Below, in pieces: positions 35,928 through 46,630 of a DNA stretch of 64,000 nt; the first letter of the stretch is position 1; each line of letters starts with the position of its first letter. The DNA comes from Reticulitermes lucifugus. Taxonomy: Eukaryota; Arthropoda; Insecta; Blattodea; Rhinotermitidae. The notes beneath the pieces are model-generated. The model worked only from the letters and a program-made list of their open reading frames with translations, searched no databases and had not been told where the DNA came from. A program made the translations under genes and the position numbers. The stretch is taken from NCBI GenBank assembly GCA_026260175.1, contig JAKCWW010000509.1, positions 19,574-83,573 of the forward strand. Direction: 5' to 3'.

Positions 35928-38900
35928 GCATCTTTTTGCCAACCAGCTGTATAATAATTTTATACGATGCTCCATACAGTTATTCTGTAGTGTATTGGAT
36001 AGGCTTGTAGATTTTATCTTAGCAAGCGTGTGGTAGGGCTACAATTTTCGCCATTTCCACTCCAATTAGTGAAATTCTGGATTTACTCTCTTATTGCTCC
36101 TCTTCCAGCAAGCATCTCATCAACTGTTTTGCCCCTCCCTGCGCCACTAGACGATGTATCTCATCCCCTTCACCCACAGACTCTTCCTGTTATACTGCTG
36201 AAGCACAAGACTTGTGGCAGCAGTTGTCTTGTAGTAAGTACAGTTTAGTAGAATGTCGCCAGGAATTACTTAATAGCTCTTTATGCTGTATTCTGTTCCG
36301 GAAAGATGAGACTCTAGGACCAAGAGTAGGCACAGCAGTGTGTGCAGTTCGTCGTAAATTATATTACAGTGCTGTATCAATGCGACGTTCGATAGTATGG
36401 AATGGGATAATACGACAATTCTAAATGGTGAATTCTACCTGCATTTAATTATGCACCACACCATGAGAAGATATATAGAAATGATGGTAGAGATCCACGT
36501 ATTCTTAACACTGGGACGTGATGGGGACGACTATTTGTTATCTTTACTTCTGCGAAATAATTCCCTGGTAAATTGTCAGAAAACTAAATGTCATATTTAC
36601 ATATTTTAAGGCAGAGCGAACGTCATATAGGCCTACAACCCATTCGTAAATATAATATAAGCGTGGCTCCGATTCTTAAAATGTTATTTCGTATTACCTG
36701 TTGGTTAAAAGTAATAATAGCCGAACTGGAATTTACGTAAAATTTCTGTTGCTGAATTTTCACGTAGTGCTCAAAACACCCACCCTCAACCTCAGCACGC
36801 GTCGCGGCACTTCTGTGAATCGAGTGTGCAACTATTTTCAGTTCAATAAGAGTATTTTTTTGCGTGGATTGCAGTGCCCATAATGCGACGAAATAATGAG
36901 TGTCGTATTTACAATCTTTGTTGGTTCACCAAGTGTTCATGTGTCCCCACAGATAAAAAGTCTACCATGTGGTGGTGTGGATATCTGGGTGGACAGTATT
37001 GTGAACCAAAATGACTGATAAGTCGATCAGGAAAGCTATGATCCGTATATATTTTTAAAGAACTGTAGTGAGGCTGAGGGTGATAATTTTGAACATTTAT
37101 CGTAAATTCAGTTATAAAAACTTTATGTGGATGATGGTTAGCTAATTGTTATCTTTTAAACCTTTAGGTAATGATAAATCGAAACCCTTGAGGACCGAGC
37201 CTATATGTATGTGACATTTGTGACTAGAAATTTCCTCAGGAATAACATCCTGAAGTGACGATATTAAGTCTTGAATTATCCTGTGTATTCTATGGTGCAT
37301 ATCTTGCACTGTAAATTTAGTTTTGTATTCATCCTTATGCAAGAATTTATGACCTACTTATAATAGGAGACGGTTTGTGATGAATGTGCTAAGTGCATAT
37401 GTTATTTACTCACAGAGAATACAGTCAAAATTAGTGTACAACAGAGTTATTCATCAGCCAGTTTCAGTATGTGCATACTTTCATCTACAAGAGACTGCCA
37501 GTGACTGAATGATGGCGTTAACCCATCAGACCTCGACACGTATATACTTACACGTAAAAAATCTTCCGTTTAATTTTTAATGGGGTTTTCCACTGATATG
37601 TACAAATTATATCTGACTTTATAACACAGAAACACGCATTCGAAAGAAAGTCTTTTCACTGTGTGTGATGGAGCATTGCTTGTTTCTTTGAAACTTAACT
37701 TGCCGTGCTTTAAAGCCACTTGTTTGTGCATTCGGAACAACATAAATGGATGGAGGGAACGTCACTGTCTCTCGTTCATACGATTCTAATGAGACTGCAT
37801 TGTCTCCTTGTGTATGCAGAGTTCTGTAATTAAAAGCTACACATGCTTTGTTGTGTGTCCTGGTTTAAACTAAGACAAATACAGCTCAGTCATTCCCCAG
37901 CCAAAGATGTACGGCAGATCAGTACAGATGGATTTCAGTAGTCGGACGATACTTAAAAGAAGCTTGGCTGTTGCAAGCTTGACATCAGACGGAAGGGAAT
38001 GTGTATTGAGAGACGCTAGTCAAAATAATCGGTGCGTCACTTGATGTAAGCACCATTTTTAGTCATTGTAACCCTTTAAAGCACAGTGGTAACTATGTAT
38101 ATTATCTCTTTTAACACTGAAGCACTCCATTTTTTCCAAAGAGTGTACGCATGCATTTTATTATAGTCTAGTTCTTACAGTAAACAGAAATTTTTCTGAA
38201 GAGGATTTGCCGATTTATACTTGCAGTGGACACGCAGGTGGAGATTGAGTTTTAATGAATTATTTAGACGACAGACTTGCTTCATTAAACGCCTTGCTCA
38301 TGTCTCGTCATATAAGAAGGCTCGTATGATCTATTTTACGCTAGCGTCCGAACATTCGATTGCAGAAACTTAGGAAAGACACCGAAATTCTCATTTGGGG
38401 TAGTTGGCAGCCCTATCAGTGTTCGAATCAGTGTCTTTCAATACAAGGTACCGCTTCTTCACCCTCTGCTGTACCTATGTATAGGCTCATAACGTAAAGT
38501 TATTAACAAAGATTATTTGATGCAGTCCGCGACCTCTTGTGAACCGAACTCCACTTCTAATATAAAAAGTGGTTTTGCCAAAATCTTCTGTAATCGCGCT
38601 CCGATATCGCGTCTCCGCTTGTCATGTCCATCTGGTAGACGTGGCTGGGGAACCAACACCCAGGCATTTCATATCTCAGAACATCCCCAGCCCTAGATCA
38701 CGCTGTTAATTTCCCCAAGGACTTTCTACGTTTCTGACCTAATTTGACCTGATTAAATGAGGTCTGAACCCTGCTGATAAAGTCCTCGAGCAGGAGAAAA
38801 AATGTTTTAGTACAAAGACCTACATATCTGTAGTTTACTAGGGCAGCTGTATAATAAATTTGACCTTTTTACCAAAAAAACATAATCACTTGTATTTTCT

Positions 38901-38947
38901 CTTCTACTGAATATGAAAGTCTCAAAATTGTGATTTAGGACACAGCT
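35928..38947. other. No recognised gene
   Basis: A weak exon-like segment at about 36178-36231 (CACCCACAG before, GTAAGTAC after, 18 codons) has no recognisable protein family and is not called. The rest is AT-rich with no repeats recognised. Confidence 0.45.
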
Positions 38948-39005
38948 ATATGATTAGAATTCCATGAAGCAGAGCCCTTCGTGTGAAGCTGTCTTGTTGC
39001 TAATT
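38948..39005 (-). mobile_element. LINE family B, 3' terminal scrap
   Basis: CCATGAAGCAGAGCCCTTCG on the plus strand is the reverse complement of the terminal AGGGCTCTGCTTCGTGG of family B. Confidence 0.5.
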
Positions 39006-40240
39006 AAGAAGGCTTTCACTTTCAATTAATTCTGACTTTTTTTGTTGTGTTGACATCTGCCCGACACTGGAACCTGTCCTGAGCCAGGTGAATATAATCC
39101 ACACCCAAACAATTATTTAATGTGTGTTTCAATAGTATCCTCTCTTCTAAGTCTAGGTCTCTCGAGTTCCTCTTTTCCTTCACTTTCTCCAGCTTATATT
39201 TTCTATTCATATCTGAATTCTCCCGTGTGTATCACATGCTTCGCCAGAGCCTCCTAACTTCACTTGGTGGCCTTAATGTAATGTTATGACGGAGGCAGAT
39301 TATCAAGTTTCCAGTCAAATAATTTTCCGCAACCTTGTGATACTTGAGCTGGAATAGTCTCTTCATCGGCCTCTTTTTTCCTAACACTCCCCTTCTATTC
39401 GTATAGGTTAAGGTTAATTTCATTTTGTATAGTTAATAATTACGTTTTTAGATAGGTGACGGAAAGAAACACGAGAAACTTTCTACAAGAAATGGCTGTT
39501 TAAATGTTCTTTTATACTGAGAACCTTATTTGAAGACATTCTGTGTCGAGCCTTGCTGATTTTTTTCGCTGTGTTCTTTTGTCTTCTGCACTCAAAAGGG
39601 GATCTCTGTTGATCATGACGGAGTTGTAAGAACTTAGGCAATACTTAGTTTCCTAGCTCACAGTTATGAGAGGAAGCTTAGCTTCAATTCTTCTCACCAG
39701 GGAGTGCTGGAGTGGGCCACCTTTCTTATTTACAAGAAATTTTAGCTGGTTTCTTTAGAGCATCTCAGAAAGCTGTGACGAACTAATTACAGGCTGGATG
39801 GAAGGATGTATTTATTCTTTGTAATTTAAAGGCCTTCTTTTATTTTCATGGGATATACAACGTTAAGTGTGGGTGAATTATTGGTCCTTATTGGGTAAGA
39901 ATTTTTAAGAAGGCAATCATGGCTTTTGGAGGTATTTTCCTCCATTCGATTGTAGGAATTTGGAAAAGTCATGATCCCTGATTCAGGGCCAACCGTGGGC
40001 ATAATTGCGAATTTGATAATTTTCAAATATAAATGTAGAGCTTTATTGCTTTAACCTGCTTGTTCGTGCTGACAGTGTTCATTTATCGGTAACAGGATTG
40101 GACTTTTTTCTTTACATCACTTTCATAACTAGTCTTTCAACTAGTATCTAGACCAAAACCTCCACATTCTGTCGTATTTTGTCATAATATTAAGTGCAAG
40201 AATAACTTTAGTTAATAATTACATATTCAGTCAATAACAG
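39006..40240. other. No recognised feature
   Basis: No coding or repeat pattern recognised. Confidence 0.5.
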
Positions 40241-40440
40241 GTAGGCGTAGATGGGAGGATGTTAAAAGGTGCCATAAACGACTACAATGAGATGGTTTGG
40301 ACTGGATTAATTTGGCTGAGGATAGGTGCGTGTGGTAGACGGTTGTAAGCATGACAACAAATATCCGGATTTCACGAAAAGCGGGAATTCTTCCTAGTAT
40401 TTGTGCGCTACCAACTTCCCAGGGGAGGCCATGTTTCTTG
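40241..40440 (+). mobile_element. LINE family B, 3' end fragment (copy 5)
   Basis: GTAGGCGTAGATGGGAGGAT, then TTTGGACTGGATTAATTTGG, CTGAGGATAGGTGCGTGTGG and TTTCACGAAAAGCGGGAATT follow the same order as 23512-23720. Diverged, without a clear target duplication. Confidence 0.75.
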
Positions 40441-42028
40441 TATTTATTCTGTACCCCATGACGGCATTATAGACTGGTCGGAGGCGGTTACGACGTATTC
40501 GAAGATATTATTCGGCTGGAATCACCAAGGAAGAGCACTAAGACCTTAGAATAAAAAACATAACCCAATAAATTTCCGATCTAGTTACACGAACTGCAGT
40601 AAGAGGACGTTGTACACAATTTACTGAGGTGCGCAAGACCTGAAGTGAGGAAACGTGTTTGTATGTCGCAGGAGTGACTAAACCCTAACATGTCCGTGAC
40701 TGAAGGGCAGAGTGCACAGTGTTGTCTGTCGGTCACTGGGTGTCATATATTCATGAACACTTCCGATCTCTTGATGTACACCGCCGGCTTATTGATGAGG
40801 GCCGAGCTTGTTTCTCTGTCACTGATCCTCAGTCTCCGAGAAAATCTGAAACTTGGAAGAACGAGGAGTAACACATATTCTGGGCATACCTATTAAACAA
40901 TATTGTGTTGCATAGTGTTAAATTAAATGCTTTGAGCGATTGCATTCCGTTGTCTTTCCATATGTCTTTGGTGTGTAACATCAGTTAAATTCTGTCCTGA
41001 CATCAATTCACAACTTAGGCTCACGACATGTAACGTCCAGAAAACTCATTAAAGGTTATAAAACTACTTTCTGTCCAGTGATTCCCGATTTCCGAAAGAG
41101 CATTTCTTTTGGAAAGTGTACAGGCTTCGCCCTTTTGCTCTTCCGGTGAGGGCAATACGTAGATAAAATGAGTATGGAGCATTGGTGGAATGGTACTAAC
41201 AAAGCAAAACAAAATTAGAGGCTAAAATTAAACTGAATCGTATATAAATATTCAGTTCGTACCGCACAACAGACAATCATTCTCTAATATCAAACGAATC
41301 AGTGTAGAGGAAGAATGGCTGTTTGTTATGTGAAGCGTAGAGATCACAGTACGTTCTGTGGACAGAGTGTAGAATTTTTTAATGTCATTCACAGTGTAAA
41401 ATAAAAATATGACAGGTATGTCTTTGTAATTTAGAATTCAGTGTGTAAATTATTAATTAATTTAGATGGAAACAAGTCTTCTTCCACAGATTAGGCACTT
41501 GCTGTTTTTTTCTGCTTAGTTAGTACAGAGAGGTTAATGTCATGCAGGAAACTGAACATGCGGGATTAGCACATTGAAAGGCGCATAACGTGAGAGAATT
41601 AGGTCATGAAGAAACGAGTCAAAAAGTCGTGCCCCGATTAGGAAGCAACTCTGACGTCTTCGGAGAGAGAGAGAGTGTGTCTGTGTGTGTGTGTGTGTGT
41701 CTGTGTGTCTGTCTGTATATCTGTCTGTCTGTGCGGCCGACGGGAGCACAGAATAAAAGCGCTTGATCACTAAGATCGGCTTCAAGTTATTCTTTATTTT
41801 TATTCAATTTATTATTTTGTTGTTAATTTAGTTAATGGTACAGGACACAAAATACAGCCTTTCGCAGTGTGTTGCGCAAAGCAATACATATAATTATCTG
41901 CACAAAAGAAAACGGAAAACGAAATAACTGTGTGCAGTAATTACAGTAACTATCAATAATGGGTGTAGGCAAAAAAAAACTATCGAACGTAATAATTTGA
42001 TTGGCAGTAGAATGAAAATATCCTGATT
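40441..42028. other. No recognised gene; SINE scrap and microsatellite
   Basis: 41145-41200 resembles the minus-strand 3' part of SINE-2 (GAGTATGGAGCATTGGTGGA). 41662-41735 is a GA/TG/TCTG microsatellite. Nothing else recognised. Confidence 0.5.
41662..41735. repeat. Compound GA / TG / TCTG microsatellite
   Basis: GAGAGAGAGAGAG, then (TG)n, then TCTG units in succession. Confidence 0.9.
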
Positions 42029-42513
42029 TATATGATACTGTAGCCCTGAAATGTGGACATGCACTAGCGTTTTGTATGATACTGTAGCCCTGAAATATGG
42101 ACATGCACTAGCATTTTGTATGATACTGTAGCCCTGAAATATGGACATGCACTAGCNNNNNNNNNNNNNNNNNNNNNNNNNNNNNNNNNNNNNNNNNNNN
42201 NNNNNNNNNNNNNNNNNNNNNNNNNNNNNNNNNNNNNNNNNNNNNNNNNNNNNNNNNNNNNNNNNNNNNNNNNNNNNNNNNNNNNNNNNNNNNNNNNNNN
42301 NNNNNNNNNNNNNNNNNNNNNNNNNNNNNNNNNNNNNNNNNNNNNNNNNNNNNNNNNNNNNNNNNNNNNNNNNNNNNNNNNNNNNNNNNNNNNNNNNNNN
42401 NNNNNNNNNNNNNNNNNNNNNNNNNNNNNNNNNNNNNNNNNNNNNNNNNTGGACATGCACTAGCGTTTTGTATGATACTGTAGCCCTGAAATATGGACAT
42501 GCACTAGCGTTTT
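42029..42513. repeat. 44-bp tandem array interrupted by an assembly gap
   Basis: The unit begins TGTATGATACTGTAGCCCTG and ends CATGCACTAGCGTTT, with a 44-base period. Three left units (42029-42156) and about one and a half right units (42450-42513) differ by one or two bases. The gap of 293 N (42157-42449) sits wholly within the array, so true copy number is unknown. Long minus-strand frames here are an effect of the repeat. Confidence 0.97.
42157..42449. other. Assembly gap (293 N)
   Basis: Run of N within the 44-bp array. Confidence 1.
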
Positions 42514-42557
42514 AGATTCAAAGAATAAAAATTATTTCTTTGAAGGCCGACCTTCTT

Positions 42558-42895
42558 CTAACTAACTAACTAACTAACTAACTACATCAAGCAGAGTCCT
42601 TTTTGAGAAGCTAACAGATCCTTAGCTAGTGAAGAAATTCCTGTACTTTATGGAACGCGAAGGTTCATTGCAGCATTTACAAGCGCCCGCTACCTGTCCA
42701 TATCCTGAGCCAGATCAATCCCCATCCTACTTCTTAAAGATCCATTTTAATATTATCCTCCCATCTATGCCTAGACCCTCCAAGTGGTCTCTTGCCCTCC
42801 AATCTTCCCATCAAAATCCCGTATGCCCCTCTCTTGTCTCCCATACGTACGACCTTCGTCTAAATTCTATACAAAAATTCAGTTCGCTCTCACAT
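42558..42895 (-). mobile_element. LINE family B with (GTTA)n tail (copy 6)
   Basis: On the minus strand: GGCATACGGGATTTTGATGG, GGGTCTAGGCATAGATGGGA, GATAATATTAAAATGGATCT and GTTCCATAAAGTACAGG, ending AGGACTCTGCTTGATGTAG followed by about six GTTA units (42585-42558). The tail confirms the 3' end deduced at 23711-23720. Confidence 0.85.
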
Positions 42896-42978
42896 AGAAC
42901 ATGCTGCGTCTCCATGATAATAACCAACTGGCTAATGCTGTTTATTGTTTATTTGTTGTAGATATATAGGAAATTCGT

Positions 42979-43232
42979 GGGCCGGGATAGCGTAGTCGGT
43001 ATAGCGACTTGCTATGGGCTGGAGAGTTAGGGGATCGAATCCCGGTTGGGGCGAATTTTCCGCACCCGTCGAGACCGGCCCTGTGGCCCACCCAGCCTAC
43101 TATACAATGGGTACCGGTTCATTCCTAGGGTTAAAGAGGCCGGGCGTGGCGTTAACCACCACCTCCATCTAGCGCTGAAGTTAAAGAAAGAGTAGAGCTA
43201 TACCTCTACTCCCTTTCTGGGTCTTCATGGCA
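42979..43232 (+). mobile_element. tRNA-derived SINE-3, near full length
   Basis: The head GGGCCGGGATAGCGTAGTCG contains an A-box-like stretch, and GGGGATCGAATCCCGG is a B box. Then come CCTGTGGCCCACCCAGCCT, AATGGGTACCGGTTCATTCC and an end with TACCTCTACTCCCTTTC and CTTCATGGCAGG. The same order occurs at 48706-48960 and 59258-59476 on the minus strand. No clean target duplication seen. Confidence 0.9.
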
Positions 43233-43362
43233 GGTTATAGGTTGAACTTTACGAAATACATAAATACTCTGTTAAAATAAATTTCTTAATGTTACAGTAC
43301 GTGGTACGTATAATTACCACTGGAGTTTTAATGGTTAAATTATGTTAAATGAACGTATATGG

Positions 43363-43680
43363 CAGGGGTGGCCAAACTTGCTTAATGTAGAAGCCACATA
43401 CGATAAACTTCAGATGTTTGAGAGCCGCAAGACATGAACAAATATTACACACACGTTTTTACTCTTACATGGACATTTTGTTACAGCAATCATAAACATT
43501 AAACTGACGTGTTAATCCAGTGGACTCTCATAATTATAAAGCTAGAAATTTTTTTATTTACCTTTTGTATGAATTGTAATGCAAAAAGGAGCTCAACCAA
43601 CATATTTCCTCGAGCCGCACATTATACGAGTATGTCAAAGAGCCGCATGTGGCTCGCGAGCCGCGGTTTGGTCACCCCTG
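43363..43680. mobile_element. Complete non-autonomous hAT element with perfect 8-bp target duplication
   Basis: It begins CAGGGGTGGCCAAACTTG and ends GGTTTGGTCACCCCTG, imperfect inverted repeats of hAT type. GTATATGG lies directly on both sides (43355-43362 and 43681-43688). Length is 318 bp with no transposase; an inner GTGGCTCGCGAGCCGCGG is typical of this hAT group. It would need a transposase supplied in trans. The intact ends and duplication suggest a relatively recent insertion. Confidence 0.96.
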
Positions 43681-43688
43681 GTATATGG

Positions 43689-45390
43689 TGATATTACTCT
43701 AATCTGTATAAGATGTATTACAGGCCTATCCCCTGTAACCGTGTATGCTGTTCAGAGCTCTCTGACTGTTTAAGGATTAAGCTCGGAAGCCACTATCCCC
43801 ACAAAACCTCCACCAATCACATATATTGTACATAAATAACCAACATTTTCCCGTGGGATCCAGCGGAGAAGACATCCTTCAGCAGCTCAACTAACAGCTG
43901 CACGGCCTGCAATTTCCCTCCCCCCCCATTACCCTTTTCTGCATCCTTTGCCATACACCAACTTTTTTAATCACCGCAGTGAAACAATAGTAGCCTCATC
44001 CCCCAAGCCTCAGTAATTATGACCATGAGTGATAGGGTAAGCAGCCCTTCTACCATCTTGCGCGGGTCCTACTTCTCTCAGCTCGGCGCATTTTAAGACA
44101 ATGAATCTTCTCTCTTATTCCCACATATTTACCGTCTCTCTCCGCCAGGTTTCCAACCGGTCACTATCCCAACATATCCACAGCGTTGCTTCCCGCAAGC
44201 AGTAAGCAAACGTATATCATAAAAGATACGACGTCCTGTATATTAAGTCTTCAGAAGCTTACTTTTGGGCTCATTCCATTGACTATAATAGCTGATGACA
44301 TGAATGTAACATGTGAGGCAATTCTATCAAGGGTCAAGATTGGACTGCTTGACCCTTGAAGAAGGGACCGATGGGTTGCCCCGAAACGTCGATAAATAAC
44401 TAACAATCTACGCCGCGTAACATCCCAGAAGAGCGAAGATCTACACCAACCATCCTACCGATACATAACCTTTAAAGGACGAGAATTCGGCCCAGCCGCT
44501 TGACTTCCTGGGAATGACCTCATTGACCAGGAGGCCGGATAGGCGTCAGATCCGACCTTTTACCAGTTATGTGTTATTTACACACAACAGTGGAAAAGTT
44601 TCATGCATAATGCGGAGGTTACACATGTCCATATGACGAATGCGTTTTATGAATTTTATGGGTGGAGAGTTGCACTAAACTTTATCGTGAATAGTTTAAG
44701 TTTTGGTATACATTTATCATAAAGAACCCTGAATTGCATTAGGGCCCAAATATAACTTGAGACTTAGGAGTAATAAACGTTACGGGAAAAAGAATTTGTC
44801 TAATCAAATACGTGCTTTTCATTCTAAATCGTTAATTTTATTATGTCTTTTAATAAATTTCTGTAATAATATGAATTCAGTTCCATCCTATGTCTTTAAA
44901 CTGTTTACAACAAACGTATCGAATTTCATGACACCGCATTTCGTAATACGACACTGGGAGTCTACAATGACACTAGAATGACTACTGTGGGACGATCTGT
45001 GGATAACCTTTAACACTAAATGCATAGTAGTTTCCTAAGCTCCTACCACGAAGTAAGTATTCACAAAATTGAATAGGTTTACTCTACGTTAAATAAGGTA
45101 TTTTGTTCTGGGAAACGTGCCACAAATTTCAAAAGTTTAGTAAGCCTATATCGCAGAATGGCTGTGCATCTTCAGTCTTGTTTTGTTCTGTCGAGGAACA
45201 TGCACAGTGTTCAGTCTTTTGAAAATGCGATTTATATTATTTTACTGAGGTTTACAATCATTTAGAAGGGTACCTTTTTATAATCCTGTTTATGTTTTTG
45301 AACAAAGGACGCAAGACTTTGTTTCTCAATCGACAGAATGTTTTAGACGCCCGTAATTAAAGTTGAGTTCATTTTGTGTTTTGTCCGCAG
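43689..45390. other. No recognised gene; one hammerhead-like motif
   Basis: 44355-44387 (+) reads TTGAAGA, a hairpin GGGACC/GGTTGCCC, then CGAAACGTC. Before it, 44327-44359 is itself a small hairpin (TCAAGGGTCAAG against CTTGACCCTTGA). The stretch just before the exon ends in a pyrimidine-rich tract. Confidence 0.45.
44355..44387 (+). ncRNA. hammerhead-like motif (isolated)
   Basis: CTTGAAGA, hairpin with GGG-ACC/GGT-CCC pairing, then CCGAAACGTC. ACGT is the minimal self-complementary stem III and GUC the usual cleavage triplet. Stem I is not visible. Confidence 0.4.
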
Positions 45391-45465
45391 GGTAGCGCCC
45401 GCACCAAGTCTGTTCTCCTTGTCATCTCGTTGGCAGGAATCAAAGTATGCAGCCCCGACGGGAAG
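45391..45465 (+). CDS. Probable host exon: PTB/PID-domain protein (SH2D5-like adaptor)
   Basis: A 75-base, 25-codon open exon, GC-richer than its surroundings. It is preceded by TTTTGTGTTTTGTCCGCAG (pyrimidine-rich 3' splice site) and followed by GTAAGATC (5' splice site). In phase 0 it reads GSARTKSVLL, then VISLAGIKV, then CSPDGK. The pattern V-hydrophobic-L-x-I-S-L-x-G-I-K-V-x-S-x-D-G matches a pair of beta-strands of phosphotyrosine-binding domains. From memory, it is closest to the SH2D5-type PTB (VILKFSLQGLKIYSGEGE). Such proteins are cytoplasmic adaptors that bind NPxY-type or phosphotyrosine peptides. The next exon would be expected to carry a MAHALRRI-like segment; I did not find it, nor the upstream exon, so introns of more than 18 kb on the right and up to 45 kb on the left are implied if the gene is real. 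Alternative: a chance splice-like segment, less likely given the fit. Confidence 0.65.
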
Positions 45466-46449
45466 GTAAGATCTAAGGTTTATTAAGAAGGCTAATTTAA
45501 TATTCCCAGAACTATGCTGTTTAGTAATTTATGAATTGCAAACTAATTTCCTCATATTTTGTGTAAGTTAATATCCTGATTTTACTCACAGTTATTTAGA
45601 AGCTATTGCAGACAGCGTAACGTGAATTTAAGTTTCTTCGTCCTTATATTCCTCGCCTTCTGTCACGATAGTCTTATTCTTGTTAGAGTTACAACACTTG
45701 TTCATTACAATTATCATATGCGGATACTTAGTAAGTTGATTGTACTTTAGATAAGGATTTTTTGCAACACAAAACTTACGTTACTTATCCTTGAACAACA
45801 GTGTGGTCTACCTAGGAATCTCTAAAGGCTTACGTAGATTCGAAGCATATTTAGTAACTTATTTGTGTAAGAAAGTGTATCTTAACAGAAAGGTGTATGA
45901 AGAACTATGTACGGTAGATTGCCCTCAGCTTGATGACTTGTTTCATATTCAGTTTTTACAGCCCACATGCCGTGAAGATATCAAGTTTAAATACGTGGGG
46001 GTGTCAGAAGTATTCTTATTTTATTCGTTTGTAGTGTGTGTGAATGCGAATTAATGTGCTGCGGCCAAATGTGCTGAGATTTGTGCTAGTCCGCTTCTGT
46101 GTAATATTCCCATTAATTAGATGTGTCACTCAGTAACAGATGTGTCTGCGTGTAAGATAGAATTAGGTAAGAAGTGATGTTACTTGTAATTTACTTGCAG
46201 CAGTTAATGCTTACGTTACCACCATCAAGTGCTGAAATATGTATCCACTATATCCATGTCTGTTTTTCTTTGATATGTGTGTCTCACAATGTGATAGTAT
46301 TTCAGGTAAGATTTGTGTCGGAAATATTTGTATAAGACACTAACAAATCGGCACTGTGTAGTGAAATTTTATTGCATCTATTAGATCATCGCGAAATATA
46401 TAGGAAATTTTGTGCTAAGGAACATCCTATAGAAACCTTGAGGTACGTA
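45466..46449. other. Downstream intron candidate, no recognised feature
   Basis: Starts with GTAAG and is AT-rich. An 87-codon plus-strand frame at 45791-46054 has no recognised motif. Confidence 0.5.
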
Positions 46450-46630
46450 TCAGCTGGATTTTTGGTGAGACTGAGCAGTCCGTGTGAGATTTGTGGCGGA
46501 CAAGATGGCACTGAGACGTGGTTTTCTCCGAGTACTTCGGTTTACAACCGTCAGTATTATCCCAGCAGTGCCACCAATGCTGCATATTCATTTAACTGCC
46601 ACCGGCGCTATAGAATCTTAGCAACTGACA
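46450..46630 (+). mobile_element. SINE-2 relative, 3' part
   Basis: Plus strand AGTCCGTGTGAGATTTGTGG and CGGACAAGATGGCACTGAG match the SINE-2 body of 17892-18148 and 4410-4640. The tail TCTTAGCAACTGACAGCGTC is shared with 34522-34565. The tRNA head is missing or unrecognisable. Confidence 0.7.

Noticed and set aside
36178-36231. Possible 54-base exon between CACCCACAG and GTAAGTAC
   Set aside because: The peptide (TLPVILLKHKTCGSSCLV) matches nothing I know, and such splice-like pairs are frequent by chance.
42064-42500. Long minus-strand frames MSIFQGYSIIQNASACP...
   Set aside because: Made by the 44-bp tandem array and by N bases translated as X.
42979-43050. tRNA gene
   Set aside because: A and B boxes are present but the cloverleaf is incomplete and the sequence continues into a shared SINE body.
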